From Deltaproteobacteria bacterium (GTDB lineage Bacteria; Desulfobacterota; Desulfobacteria; Desulfobacterales; UBA2156), in assembly GCA_019309485.1 (NCBI GenBank), contig JAFDGC010000035.1, forward strand, positions 1 to 39,081: a stretch of 39,081 nucleotides of DNA, read 5' to 3'. The stretch's first letter is position 1. Each line of letters starts with the position of its first letter. A program made the translations under genes and the position numbers. The notes beneath the pieces are model-generated. The model saw nothing but the letters and a program-made list of their open reading frames with translations. It was not told the DNA's origin and did not search any database. This document shows positions 15,350 to 24,257 of this stretch, one piece after another.

Positions 15350-16699
15350 TTAGAACTGGCCCGTTTCCAGTTTATGGCACAGATACGCCACTTGTTTTTG
15401 GAGTTGGCCGTTTTCCTTGACCCCCCGCTCAATGGAGTCCACCGAATGAATGGCCGTGGCGTGGTACCGGTTAAAACACTTTCCGATCTCCTGGAGGGTG
15501 GCCTCCGTGTACTTCCGGGCCAGGTACATAGCGATCTGTCTAGGCCGCAAGACAGACTGTTTCCGGGAACGGGAGACGAGTTCATCCGGTGTGAGGCGGT
15601 ATTGCTTGCAGATGAGGCGCTTGATGCTCTCCATCGTAATGTTTTTCCGGTGCTGCACGATATTCTTGACGACGCTTCCCGCCAAATGCAAATCCAACGG
15701 CGCACACAACAGCGACGCCTTGGCCATGACGCCGGACAGTCCGCTCTCCAGTTGCCGGACATCGTTGGTGAGTTCACTGGCCAAATATTGCAGAATCTCG
15801 TTACAGATCTGATATCCGTTGGATTCGGCCTTTTGCTTTAATATCTTTAACCGGGTTTCGTAATCCGGGGCTTCCATATTGGAGATGATGCTGGAGGAGA
15901 GCCTGGATTTGAGTTTCTCGTCGAGCTTCGGAATATCCGAGGGCAAATGACAACTGGTAAAGATGATTCTTTTATCCAGCCCCAACAGGTTTTCCAGAAT
16001 AAAATTCAACTCCATCTGGGTGCGGTTTTTCCCAGTCAACAGGTGGACGTCTTCCAGGAGAAGGACGTCGCACCGGCTCCGGTATTTCTCTTTGAATGCA
16101 CCGATGCTCCCCAGTTTGAAGGCATGAATCATTTCCATGGCAAAATCTTCCGCCGTGACGTAGTAGACCCGCTCGCCGGGGAAATGAGAAAGGATGTGAT
16201 GCCCTACGGCCTGGGAAAGGTGGCTTTTTCCCAGGCCCGGTTTTGCCATGAGAAAAAGGGCGCTCTTTAAGGGTTTCGGGGAACAGGCCAGACTGAGGGC
16301 GGCCGAATAGGCGAAGTCGTTGCTGGCGCCGACGACGAACTGATCAAAGGTGAAATCCGATCGCAGGGGTCTTCCGTTGTGGGGCCGGGAATTAAGATGC
16401 GGCAACGGCAGCTGTATATCGCTGAAAAGGGGTTTCTTTTTGGCGCCGTTTGTATCGGCCACTTCAAAGACCACTTCCCTTGAACGCCCCAGCATCTTTT
16501 GGATTTCCGATGCGATGAGATCTGCGTAATGGGACATGATTCGCTTTTTTGAAAACGCATTGGGGCTTTGTAAAACGATTCTGTCGTCCGTCTCCGGTTT
16601 TTGCACCACCGGTTCGATCCACATCCGGTAAGAATGGGCCGGAATCCGGTCTTTGATCTTTGCTTTGACTTGATCCCAGATCGTTTCCGATGCATCCAT
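15350..16699 (-). CDS. dnaA: Chromosomal replication initiator DnaA, atypical DNA-binding motif
   Basis: DnaA is an ATP-dependent initiator that opens the origin. The 449 residues show domain I (about 1-80), a linker, the AAA+ domain (Walker A A-K-P-G-L-G-K-S at about 152-159, Walker B L-L-L-E-D-V, sensor/Arg-finger region L-K-S-R-L), and domain IV with R-P-R-Q-I-A-M-Y-L-A-R-K. The signature that contacts the DnaA box, normally G-G-R-D-H-T-T-V, is here N-R-Y-H-A-T-A-I (R411-T415): Asp becomes Tyr and the first Thr becomes Ala. The Walker motifs also depart slightly from consensus. ATG 16699 is the natural start. It is the first gene of the minus-strand dnaA-dnaB-hflX-suhB array. Confidence 0.95.
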   Translation of the reverse strand: MDASETIWDQVKAKIKDRIPAHSYRMWIEPVVQKPETDDRIVLQSPNAFSKKRIMSHYADLIASEIQKMLGRSREVVFEVADTNGAKKKPLFSDIQLPLPHLNSRPHNGRPLRSDFTFDQFVVGASNDFAYSAALSLACSPKPLKSALFLMAKPGLGKSHLSQAVGHHILSHFPGERVYYVTAEDFAMEMIHAFKLGSIGAFKEKYRSRCDVLLLEDVHLLTGKNRTQMELNFILENLLGLDKRIIFTSCHLPSDIPKLDEKLKSRLSSSIISNMEAPDYETRLKILKQKAESNGYQICNEILQYLASELTNDVRQLESGLSGVMAKASLLCAPLDLHLAGSVVKNIVQHRKNITMESIKRLICKQYRLTPDELVSRSRKQSVLRPRQIAMYLARKYTEATLQEIGKCFNRYHATAIHSVDSIERGVKENGQLQKQVAYLCHKLETGQF

Positions 16700-17132
16700 T
16701 TTAAAAATAAAGACCTCTGGTCCCGATTGCCTTTAAAACGCTGGAAATTGAAAAGTATATCCGCCGATTGCCGATTGTGTGGGAGATATATCCGGAGTTT
16801 CGAATTATCCTCGATGACTAAGGGGTTTTTTTATGGCAGGGCATCGATGCTGTCAAATCGGATGGTTTGGATTTTTCAAAAACTTCTTAACAAATTATTA
16901 ACATTTTATAACTTCTTGTTATTATTATAATATTAATAAATATGGGGCCAACTGCCCCAAACCACGACCATTTTTTTGACCGGGCTTTCTGCAAGCATTC
17001 TGGGCACATCCATGATCGATGTGAAATCGAGCCGATTTTGCTTTTAAAAAAAAACTTTTGTTTTCTCGGTTTATCTTTTATTTTTAAAAAATATTGAACC
17101 GGACCCATGAATCGTCAAGAAGGAGGTGTTCA
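16700..17132. other. AT-rich dnaA-upstream region, candidate origin (oriC)
   Basis: This 430-base non-coding stretch lies between divergent dnaA and the pdxA transcript. It has a strongly AT-rich segment (about 16880-16942) that could serve as an unwinding element, followed by a GC hairpin GGGGC-CAACT-GCCCC at 16943-16957 and a second AT-rich part (17036-17092). Position beside dnaA and a strand switch favour an origin. I found no canonical TTATNCACA box on either strand; the nearest is TTATCCTCG near 16805. Given the altered DnaA recognition motif, boxes could differ. Origin function is inference. Confidence 0.35.
16828..16856 (-). promoter_or_regulatory. Probable dnaA promoter
   Basis: On the minus strand TTGACA (16851-16856) and TAAAAA (16828-16833) are separated by 17 bases, about 130 bases upstream of the dnaA start. 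The -35 is perfect; the -10 is weaker. Confidence 0.55.
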
Positions 17133-17293
17133 ATGAAAAACAACGGTCCGTTTTCTTTTCAAACGCGGAAAAAGCCCTTGTAAGGGAGCGCAAGGTGTTT
17201 TACTTTTCCCCAAACCGGTAGCGTAAACTTTCTCCACTGTCCGAAAAAACCAAAATTGAAATTTACGAAGGGGGCGATATCCGATCCGTATGA
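17133..17293 (+). pseudogene. Broken small ORF in front of pdxA
   Basis: ATG 17133 has an ideal AAGGAGG six bases upstream but runs only 16 codons (M-K-N-N-G-P-F-S-F-Q...) to TAA. A second frame across the same stretch looks protein-like: N-A-E-K-A-L-V-R-E-R-K-V-F-Y-F-S-P-N-R, an in-frame TAG at 17219-17221, then R-K-L-S-P-L-S-E-K-T-K-I-E-I-Y-E-G-G-D-I-R, ending at TGA 17291-17293, which overlaps the pdxA ATG by four bases. Good start, wrong frame and an internal stop suggest a small gene damaged by deletion or point changes. Alternatives are a leader peptide or chance. I do not recognise the family. Confidence 0.35.
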
Positions 17294-18336
17294 AAGGCAA
17301 ACGCGACATGCGCCCCACCATAGCCGTCACCATGGGGGATCCCGTGGGGATCGGCCCGGAGATCATCGTAAAAGCCATGGCCCAAAACCGGCTCTCCCGT
17401 TTTTGCACACCCTTGGTGGTGGGGGATCCGTTTCGTTTGGATGCCGCGGCGAAGTGTGTGGGCTTTTCCCCGAACATTCGGGTAGTTTCGAGACCCGGCG
17501 AGGCACCGGACGAAAAAACCGGTATCACTGTGATCCCCGTCAGCCGGTTGCACTCCAAAAAATTTACATGGGGAAAGCCTACAAGGTCCACGGCAGCCGC
17601 CGCCGTCCGCTACATCACCACGGCCGTGGACCTGGCGCAGCGGGGCGACGCGGCGGCCATGGTCACCTGCCCGGTCCATAAAAGCGCCTTCCGTCTGACG
17701 GGCCTCCCCTTTGCCGGCCACACGGAACTTATCGCCGATAGGACCGGCAGCTCAAATTTTGTCATGATGATGGCTGGAAACCGATTAAAAGTGGCCCTGG
17801 CCACCATTCATGTCCCCCTCGGGGAAGTCTTGTCCCTTCTCACGCCGGAAAGGGTCTTTCGTACCATCAGAATCACCGCGGAGGGGCTCATGGAGCGCTT
17901 CGGGATTGCGTCCCCCTGTATCGGCGTTGCAGGATTAAACCCCCACGCCGGTGAAAACGGACGATTCGGCAATGAAGAAAGACAAATCCTTATACCGGCC
18001 GTTCGCCGGGCCCGCCGGGCAGGTTACCGGGTGGAGGGCCCCTATCCGCCGGATACGGTTTTCTATAGGGCCCTCAAGGGCGCCTTCCATGCCGTGATCG
18101 CCATGTATCATGATCAAGGCCTCATCCCCTTCAAGCTCATCCATTTCACCGACGGCGTCAACACCACCCTGGGTCTTCCTTTGATCCGCACCTCCGTGGA
18201 TCACGGCACGGCATATGATATTGCCGGAACCGGGACCGCGGATCCGGGAAGCCTTGTCGCAGCCGTTCGAATGGCCGCCGATCAGGCGAACCATCGGCAC
18301 CGATCACTTCGAAAAAAATCGACCCCTTTACATTGA
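17290..18336 (+). CDS. pdxA: 4-hydroxythreonine-4-phosphate dehydrogenase
   Basis: PdxA is an NAD-dependent, metal-requiring dehydrogenase in the DXP-dependent branch of pyridoxal phosphate synthesis. The 348 residues include the N-terminal [11 protein letters not shown], the catalytic and metal-binding H-T-E-L and, near the C-terminus, [12 protein letters not shown] and [16 protein letters not shown] 17290 overlaps the stop of the preceding broken frame; ATG 17308 is an alternative nearer the usual start. uvrA begins 4 bases after its stop. Confidence 0.96.
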   Translation: MKGKRDMRPTIAVTMGDPVGIGPEIIVKAMAQNRLSRFCTPLVVGDPFRLDAAAKCVGFSPNIRVVSRPGEAPDEKTGITVIPVSRLHSKKFTWGKPTRSTAAAAVRYITTAVDLAQRGDAAAMVTCPVHKSAFRLTGLPFAGHTELIADRTGSSNFVMMMAGNRLKVALATIHVPLGEVLSLLTPERVFRTIRITAEGLMERFGIASPCIGVAGLNPHAGENGRFGNEERQILIPAVRRARRAGYRVEGPYPPDTVFYRALKGAFHAVIAMYHDQGLIPFKLIHFTDGVNTTLGLPLIRTSVDHGTAYDIAGTGTADPGSLVAAVRMAADQANHRHRSLRKKSTPLH

Positions 18337-18340
18337 GAAG

Positions 18341-21184
18341 ATGTCCGCAGATCAAATCATCATCCGCGGTGCGCGGCAGCACAATTTAAAAAATATCGAC
18401 GTTTCCATCCCGAGAAACCGGCTCATCGTCATCACCGGCCTCTCCGGATCGGGGAAGTCGACCTTGGCCTTTGATACCCTTTATGCCGAAGGGCAGCGAC
18501 GATATGTGGAATCCCTTTCCACGTACGCCCGCCAGTTCCTGGAGCGGATGGAAAAACCGGATGTGGACACCATAGAGGGCCTGTCTCCGGCCATCGCCAT
18601 CGAACAAAAAAGCGCCGGTCACAACCCCCGTTCCACCGTGGGGACCGTAACGGAGATTTACGACTACCTTCGATTGTTGTTCGCCCGGGTGGGAATCCCC
18701 CATTGTTACCGCTGCCACCGCCCCATCACGGCCCAATCCATCGACCAGATCGTGGACCAGGTGTTGTCCTTCCCCGAAGGCACCCGGATCTTGATCCTCG
18801 CTCCTCTCGTGAACCAGCAAAAAGGATCCCATGAAAAACTTTTTAAAAAACTCGTCAAGGACGGGTTCGCCCGGGTCCGGGTGGACGGCACCTTGTTTGA
18901 CATCGAGGAAGTCCCTTCGCTTTCAAAAAACAAAAAGCACGATATTCAGGTGGTGGTGGACCGCCTCCAGGTCAAGGAGGGAATTCACAGCCGATTGGCC
19001 GACTCCCTGGAACTGGCCATGGCCCAATCCGAAGGCGTGGTCATCGTGGACGTGGTGGGAAAAGCGCCGATCCTCTTCAGCGAAAAAGCCGCATGCACCC
19101 ATTGCGGCATCAGTTTCCCCGAATTGACGCCGGCCAGTTTCTCCTTCAACTCCCCCCAGGGGGCGTGTCCCAAATGCGACGGACTGGGGGCCATCACTGA
19201 ATTCGATCCCGGCCTCATCGTCCCCAACCCGGACCTTTCCCTCAGGGAAGGCGCGGTGGCGCCCTGGGCCAACCGGAATTCGGTCTACTTCGCCGAGTTC
19301 CTGGAAGCCCTGACACAGCACTACGGGGTGGACATTTACACCCCTTTCAAGGATCTCCCCGAATCTTTTAAAGAAACGCTTCTCTATGGCTCGGGAGAGG
19401 AAACCATCACCTTTTTCTTTGAGCGGGATCACCGCCGATACACCTATCAGCGGCCCTTCGAAGGAATCCTCCCCAACCTTCAACGCCGCTACATGGAAAC
19501 CGATTCCCATCTGATGCGGGAAGAGATCCAGCAATACATGAACTTCCAGCCCTGCCCCGAATGCCACGGCGCCCGGCTGCGGCCCGAAAGCCGGAGCGTC
19601 CGGGTGGGAGGGAAAACCATCCATGAAATCACCGCTTTCTCCGTTGAAAAGGCCAGAACCTTTTTTCTTAACTTAAACCTTTCCGGGAAACGCCGGGTCA
19701 TCGCCCAACGTATCTTCCGGGAAATCGTGGACCGGCTCGGGTTTCTGGAAAACGTGGGTCTCGGTTATTTGACCCTGGATCGTTCCGCCAACACCCTCTC
19801 GGGAGGGGAAAGCCAGCGGATCCGTCTGGCCACCCAGATCGGTTCCAAGCTTACCGGTGTCTTGTATGTCCTGGATGAACCCAGTATCGGGCTGCACCAA
19901 AGGGACAACCGGCGGCTTTTGGAAACCCTCATGCAGATGCGGGATCTGGGAAACACCGTTTTGGTGGTGGAACACGACGAAGAAACCATTCGCCGGGCGG
20001 ATCACGTAGTGGATATGGGCCCCGGTGCCGGTATCCACGGGGGTGAGGTGGTCTTTTCCGGGAATCCAAAGGGTTTGACGGGCGCGCCCATGTCCCTCAC
20101 CGGGCAATATCTGTCCGGGGAAAAACGGATCGAGGTCCCCAATCATCGACGCAAGGGAAACGGCAACCGGCTGATCATCGAGGGTGCCTCGGGGAACAAC
20201 CTCAAAAACCTCACGGTGGCGTTCCCATTGGGGTGCATGATTTGCGTCACCGGCGTTTCCGGATCCGGGAAATCGACGCTTGTTTTGGAGACCCTGTACC
20301 GTGCGTTGTCCCAGAAGCTCTACCGCATGCGGGTTCCCGCAGGACCCCACGAGCGGATCACCGGCATCGAACACGCGGACAAGGTGATCCACATCGACCA
20401 ATCCCCCATCGGCCGGACACCCCGGTCGAACCCCGGTACTTACACCGGTGTTTTTACATTCATCCGGGAGCTCTTTTCCAAAGTCCCTGAGTCCCGGGCC
20501 CGGGGGTACAAGCCCGGACGGTTCAGCTTCAACGTGAAAGGGGGGCGGTGCGAGGCCTGCACCGGGGACGGGATCATCAAGATCGAGATGCACTTTTTGC
20601 CCGATATTTACGTTCCCTGTGACGTGTGTCGAGGGAAGCGGTACAACCGGGAAACCCTCGAGATCCGTTACAAGGGAAAGAGCATCACCGATGTTCTGGA
20701 AATGACCGTGAACCAGGCCCTGCAGTTTTTCGCCAATATCTTAGCCATTCGATCAAAACTGCAGACACTGGTGGACGTGGGGCTGGGCTACATCCGCCTG
20801 GGCCAGCCCGCCACCACTCTTTCAGGGGGGGAAGCCCAGCGGGTCAAGCTCTCCCGGGAACTGAGCAAGAGGGGGACCGGGAAAACCATCTACTTTTTGG
20901 ATGAACCCACCACGGGCCTCCACCTGGACGATATCCGCAAGCTTTTGAGTGTACTCAATCGCCTGGTGGAGGCCGGAAACACCGTCATCGTCATCGAGCA
21001 CCACCTGGATGTCATCAAGACCGCCGACCATGTCATCGATCTGGGACCGGAGGGGGGGGATTCCGGCGGCCGGGTGGTGGGGTGCGGGACACCCGAAGAA
21101 ATCGCCGCGCTTCCCCAGTCTTACACGGGACAGTTTCTGAAAAAAATCCTCCGGGCCGGGATCCGACGGGCGTCACCCCATTAA
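18341..21184 (+). CDS. uvrA: Excinuclease ABC subunit A
   Basis: UvrA is the damage-recognition ATPase of nucleotide excision repair. The 947 residues are full length with two ABC modules. The first has Walker A G-L-S-G-S-G-K-S (33-40), followed by the UvrA-specific [13 protein letters not shown], a zinc finger (C-T-H-C and C-P-K-C) and signature [12 protein letters not shown]. The second has G-V-S-G-S-G-K-S, zinc ligands C-E-A-C and C-D-V-C, and [14 protein letters not shown] 18341 gives the standard N-terminus. The frame extends upstream into pdxA but that part is not UvrA-like. Confidence 0.98.
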   Translation: MSADQIIIRGARQHNLKNIDVSIPRNRLIVITGLSGSGKSTLAFDTLYAEGQRRYVESLSTYARQFLERMEKPDVDTIEGLSPAIAIEQKSAGHNPRSTVGTVTEIYDYLRLLFARVGIPHCYRCHRPITAQSIDQIVDQVLSFPEGTRILILAPLVNQQKGSHEKLFKKLVKDGFARVRVDGTLFDIEEVPSLSKNKKHDIQVVVDRLQVKEGIHSRLADSLELAMAQSEGVVIVDVVGKAPILFSEKAACTHCGISFPELTPASFSFNSPQGACPKCDGLGAITEFDPGLIVPNPDLSLREGAVAPWANRNSVYFAEFLEALTQHYGVDIYTPFKDLPESFKETLLYGSGEETITFFFERDHRRYTYQRPFEGILPNLQRRYMETDSHLMREEIQQYMNFQPCPECHGARLRPESRSVRVGGKTIHEITAFSVEKARTFFLNLNLSGKRRVIAQRIFREIVDRLGFLENVGLGYLTLDRSANTLSGGESQRIRLATQIGSKLTGVLYVLDEPSIGLHQRDNRRLLETLMQMRDLGNTVLVVEHDEETIRRADHVVDMGPGAGIHGGEVVFSGNPKGLTGAPMSLTGQYLSGEKRIEVPNHRRKGNGNRLIIEGASGNNLKNLTVAFPLGCMICVTGVSGSGKSTLVLETLYRALSQKLYRMRVPAGPHERITGIEHADKVIHIDQSPIGRTPRSNPGTYTGVFTFIRELFSKVPESRARGYKPGRFSFNVKGGRCEACTGDGIIKIEMHFLPDIYVPCDVCRGKRYNRETLEIRYKGKSITDVLEMTVNQALQFFANILAIRSKLQTLVDVGLGYIRLGQPATTLSGGEAQRVKLSRELSKRGTGKTIYFLDEPTTGLHLDDIRKLLSVLNRLVEAGNTVIVIEHHLDVIKTADHVIDLGPEGGDSGGRVVGCGTPEEIAALPQSYTGQFLKKILRAGIRRASPH

Positions 21185-21223
21185 AAAAGGGGGCCCATCC
21201 GCGAATCGGATCGGCCCCCTTTT
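21185..21223. terminator. Bidirectional rho-independent terminator between uvrA and atpE
   Basis: AAAAGGGGGCC (21185-21195) pairs with GGCCCCCTTTT (21213-21223), extended inward by ATCCG/CGGAT with one C-C mismatch and a 5-base loop. The stem is flanked by A on one side and T on the other, so it can stop both uvrA (+) and the converging atp transcript (-). Confidence 0.9.
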
Positions 21224-21239
21224 CGTTTTCCGGGGGTGT

Positions 21240-21521
21240 TTAATGGGCAAACAGCCCTGCGATGGCCGCTGCCTGGGGATGGGCGTAAATGAGAATCAGT
21301 GCGATGACGAGTGCGTAAATACACAGCGACTCGATCATGGCCAGACCGATCAGCATGGTGACGGTCACCTTACCTGAGGATTCCGGGTTCCGTGCGATCC
21401 CCTCAACCGCCGAGCGAAGCCCGATACCCTGGGCGATGCCGCAGCCGAAGGCCGCAATGGCGATTCCGAAACCCGCCGCTGTCACGCTTGCGATGAAGAA
21501 TTGTAATGCCTGTGCTTCCAT
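21240..21521 (-). CDS. atpE: F0 ATP synthase subunit c
   Basis: This is the rotor proteolipid of the F-type ATP synthase in the cytoplasmic membrane. The 93 residues form two hydrophobic helices joined by the polar loop A-R-N-P-E. The ion-binding carboxylate is E64 in A-M-I-E-S-L-C-I-Y. Q31 on helix 1, S65 next to the glutamate and Y69 match positions that form the Na+ site of Ilyobacter-type rings; the Thr that follows Ser in that site is Leu here. GAAGGAGG precedes the ATG. It is the last gene of the F0 cluster, followed by the terminator. Confidence 0.96.
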   Translation of the reverse strand: MEAQALQFFIASVTAAGFGIAIAAFGCGIAQGIGLRSAVEGIARNPESSGKVTVTMLIGLAMIESLCIYALVIALILIYAHPQAAAIAGLFAH

Positions 21522-21649
21522 CCGTTGTCTACCTCCTTCGTTTTAGTATGGTTTTTGGGCTTCTTCCATCACCCATTTCCACTGTGAAAACTCCTTGATG
21601 CGCGGCGGTGATCCACCCCCGTCCCGCATCAAAAACGTCCCGCCCTTCA

Positions 21650-22339
21650 TTAATGGGCGTGTTCCATGGCCCCGGTGAAGTACATGATGGACAAGAGAAA
21701 AAACACAAAGGCCTGGACCAGAGCCACAAAAATCCCCAGCCCCATGATGGGCAAAGGGGCAAAGAACAGCCCGGCAAGGGAAAATAAGATGGCCAGCACC
21801 AGCTCGTGTCCCATCATGTTGCCGAAAAGCCGGAAGGACAAGGAAAGAATCCGGGCCAAATGACCGATGACTTCAATGGGGAAGATGATCGGTACCATCC
21901 ACCACACCGGTCCCATAAAATGCTTGATGTACTTGGCGCCGTGATACTTGATTCCGATGACATGGGTAAAGACCACCACGGTGAGGGCGCACGACAAGGT
22001 GGTGTTCAGGCTGGCGGTGGGCGGAAAAAATCCGGGAACCAAACCGATCAGGTTGCAGGTAAAAATATAGATAAAAACAGTGGCGATGATGGGGAAAAGC
22101 CATCGCCCTTCTTCGCCGGTGATATCCACCATGAAATCCTCTATCCCGGTAATGAGGATTTCGAAGAAGTTCTGCCCTCCGGAAGGGATCATGCGGATGC
22201 CCTTGGCCGCCAGTGCGCCGGAGATGATGAGGATGGCCATCACCACCCAGGAATAGATGACGTGGGGATAGGCATGGGCGAAATGACCGAGGCCCACGGC
22301 TTCAAACAGCTTGACGAAAAACAGATAGGGATGCTCCAC
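21650..22339 (-). CDS. atpB: F0 ATP synthase subunit a
   Basis: This is the stator membrane subunit that forms the two ion half-channels against the c ring. The 229 residues include several membrane helices, the essential arginine in L-S-L-S-F-R-L-F-G-N-M-M-G-H-E, and the conserved loop G-L-V-P-G-F-F-P-P-T-A-S-L-N-T-T. The upstream atpI stop is 1 base away. The 128 bases between atpB and atpE hold only the atpE ribosome-binding site. Confidence 0.97.
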   Translation of the reverse strand: MEHPYLFFVKLFEAVGLGHFAHAYPHVIYSWVVMAILIISGALAAKGIRMIPSGGQNFFEILITGIEDFMVDITGEEGRWLFPIIATVFIYIFTCNLIGLVPGFFPPTASLNTTLSCALTVVVFTHVIGIKYHGAKYIKHFMGPVWWMVPIIFPIEVIGHLARILSLSFRLFGNMMGHELVLAILFSLAGLFFAPLPIMGLGIFVALVQAFVFFLLSIMYFTGAMEHAH

Positions 22340-22340
22340 G

Positions 22341-22727
22341 TTACATTGCCTCCTTGAAAATAAGATGTTTCAGTTCCATGAGGGTGGCGAACAGGATACT
22401 CAGCACCACCACGGAAAGGCCGAGGATCAGACCCAACGGATCCACATACCCCTTGGAAATGAGCCAGAAAAGGATGAAGCCGGAGACGGCAAACCGTACA
22501 TAATACTTGGCAATGACCACATGGTGAGAGGAAAGATGGGGAGGCGTCAACGCCCCTTTCAAGGTGCGATAGAGCATATGAAAATTGATCGTGACGATGA
22601 GCCCTCCCAGAATCAGGCCCAAGGCGAAACGAAACGGCGCCAAGAGCAAACCCAACACGGTAATCAGACCCAACAGCACCCAGTTGGAACGGGTGACAAA
22701 AACCAGAATGCGCTTTTGAATCTTCAC
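22341..22727 (-). CDS. ATP synthase subunit I-like membrane protein
   Basis: This protein of about 128 residues has four hydrophobic helices (L-G-L-I-T-V-L-G-L-L-L; A-L-G-L-I-L-G-G-L; F-A-V-S-G-F-I-L-F-W-L; L-I-L-G-L-S-V-V-V-L). It matches the ATP synthase I (Bac_AtpI/UncI) type that assists c-ring assembly or Mg2+ handling. The start is taken as GTG 22727 (V-K-I-Q-K-R); the frame is open further upstream without membrane character. It precedes atpB. Confidence 0.8.
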   Translation of the reverse strand: MKIQKRILVFVTRSNWVLLGLITVLGLLLAPFRFALGLILGGLIVTINFHMLYRTLKGALTPPHLSSHHVVIAKYYVRFAVSGFILFWLISKGYVDPLGLILGLSVVVLSILFATLMELKHLIFKEAM

Positions 22728-22809
22728 GGCATCTCGACGATTCGAATGTGGAGTCCGCCTTAAAATCCGCGGCCCGTATCCGTGCCCCACCCCAAAAGTG
22801 GCTCTCCCT

Positions 22810-23028
22810 TCACACCCGTCCGCCTTTTTTCATGGCCAGGCCGATGTTCCTATAAGCCGCCGCAATCCCTAAACCCAAGAAGATGAACGTCAGCCAGGGG
22901 CTGGAGCCGAAACGCCGGTCCAAAAGCACCCCCACGGCCAGCCCGATGAAGATGGAAAGGGCGATCTGAAATCCCAAGCTGCTGTAGTAGGCCAGCTCTT
23001 TCAGCCAGCGCCGGGTTTCCCGCTTCAT
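22810..23028 (-). CDS. AtpZ/AtpI-type small membrane protein
   Basis: This is a 72-residue protein with two transmembrane helices (Y-Y-S-S-L-G-F-Q-I-A-L-S-I-F-I-G and L-T-F-I-F-L-G-L-G-I-A-A-A-Y-R). The motif G-V-L-L-D-R-R-F-G-S-S-P-W is typical of AtpZ/AtpQ proteins encoded at the head of F-ATPase clusters. ATG 23028 is the first good start of the F0 cluster. A repeat element lies immediately upstream. Confidence 0.85.
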   Translation of the reverse strand: MKRETRRWLKELAYYSSLGFQIALSIFIGLAVGVLLDRRFGSSPWLTFIFLGLGIAAAYRNIGLAMKKGGRV

Positions 23029-23140
23029 CAAAACGAACGGCCTCGATTCCGGTGTAATCCGGAACCAAATAAGGTTACGGCATTTACCATGCCCGCCTTG
23101 TCAAGTCAATCCCAAAATGAACATGTTAAACATTCTTCGC

Positions 23141-23341
23141 CAAGTTTGATGGAATCCTAAAAAGGCCGATTTTGTTCGCGCCGCAACCCTTTTCGGGAGA
23201 TCCAAAGGGTTTCGCTAAATCTCAAGAACTCGGCACAGGTGCCTCAAACAGCTTGAGATTTTTACCCTCAACCCTTTGTCTCTCTTTTTCCGAAAAAGCT
23301 TGGATGGCGCTCACAAAAGCCTTTTTACGATCTTGCCAAGG
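23141..23341. repeat. MITE-like repeat family 2, copy 1 (201 bp)
   Basis: The ends are imperfect inverted repeats: TTTGATGGAATCCTAAAAAGGC at the left and, reading inward from the right, CCTTGGCAAGATCGTAAAAAGGC. Internal hairpins include AAATCTCAAG...CTTGAGATTT and AACCCTTTTCGG...CCAAAGGGTT. The right 70 bases align at roughly 80 percent with the reverse complement of 28286-28402. The element fills the gap between atpZ and pyrK; no gene is seen in 23029-23370. Confidence 0.7.
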
Positions 23342-23370
23342 TTGTTATATAACATTTGGGAACATTGGGC

Positions 23371-24168
23371 TCAACTCCAGCCGAGAAGTTCGGTGTCAAA
23401 CACGGGACCCTCCGAGCAGACGTGGAGGTAGCTATCCTGCGGTTTCCCTTTGACGGCGCATCCCAGGCAGGCGCCGATGCCGCAGGCCATCAAGGTTTCG
23501 ATGGAAACCTGGCAGGGTGTTTTCAAAACGCGGGCCGCTTGGGCCACGCAGCGGAGCATGGCTTCGGGTCCGCATGCATATATCCTCTCCGGGGGATCGG
23601 CCCTTGCCGCCGTCTGAAACGGGTGTGTGACCGGGCAGTGTTCCCCATCGCTCCCGTCGTCCGTGGTCACCTGCAGCATCACTCCGGCATCGATCAACTC
23701 GTCCCGGCACAGGAGTTCTTCCCGACCCCGGGCCCCGAGAAACACCCGGCAATCCTTGGGATCCATACCCTTTTCAAGCATGGCTTCCACTAAAAAAACC
23801 ATCGGGGCCACGCCCATGCCGCCGGCCACCACCATTGGACGGGAACCGGCCCCGGCCAACATGAACCCCCTTCCCAACGGCCCGACCATTTGAACGCGTT
23901 CCCCTTCACGGGTGCGGGCCATCTTTCGGGTCCCGGGTCCCACGACCCGATAAAGGACCTGGACAGCCGCCTCCCCCCCCGGGAGCCCAAGGAACCGATG
24001 AATCGAAAAGGGACGGGGCAGCAGGGGGGCGTCCCGGCCGGACACATGCAGCATCACAAATTGGCCGGGAACCGCTTCCTGGTAAGAAGGGTGGCACGCC
24101 AGGGTCATGCGGTAATGCGCCGGGGTAAGCCGTTCGTTTTTCAGGACTGTTGCCTGTTCGACGTTCAT
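23371..24168 (-). CDS. pyrK: Dihydroorotate dehydrogenase electron-transfer subunit
   Basis: PyrK is the FAD and [2Fe-2S] subunit that couples class 1B dihydroorotate dehydrogenase (PyrDB) to NAD. The 265 residues have the ferredoxin-reductase FAD motif R-P-F-S-I-H, the G-P-L-G-R-G-F loop, the NAD domain V-V-A-G-G-M-G-V-A-P and the C-terminal cluster ligands M-A-C-G-I-G-A-C-L-G-C with a later C. pyrD usually follows directly; here a repeat element follows, so the partner must be elsewhere. Related electron-transfer subunits are an alternative. Confidence 0.88.
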   Translation of the reverse strand: MNVEQATVLKNERLTPAHYRMTLACHPSYQEAVPGQFVMLHVSGRDAPLLPRPFSIHRFLGLPGGEAAVQVLYRVVGPGTRKMARTREGERVQMVGPLGRGFMLAGAGSRPMVVAGGMGVAPMVFLVEAMLEKGMDPKDCRVFLGARGREELLCRDELIDAGVMLQVTTDDGSDGEHCPVTHPFQTAARADPPERIYACGPEAMLRCVAQAARVLKTPCQVSIETLMACGIGACLGCAVKGKPQDSYLHVCSEGPVFDTELLGWS

Positions 24169-24257
24169 GGCGGTTCTTTTTCATGGTGAAATCGGTCAAG
24201 CCGGATGCCTTTCGCGCCCCGTCCGTATTTTCTTCTTGGCCTTTTATGGGGTAAAAA

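Noticed and set aside
17219-17221. TAG read as pyrrolysine or by programmed read-through
   Set aside because: No pyl genes or stimulatory structure are visible and the host ORF is itself damaged, so an ordinary stop in a broken gene is simpler.
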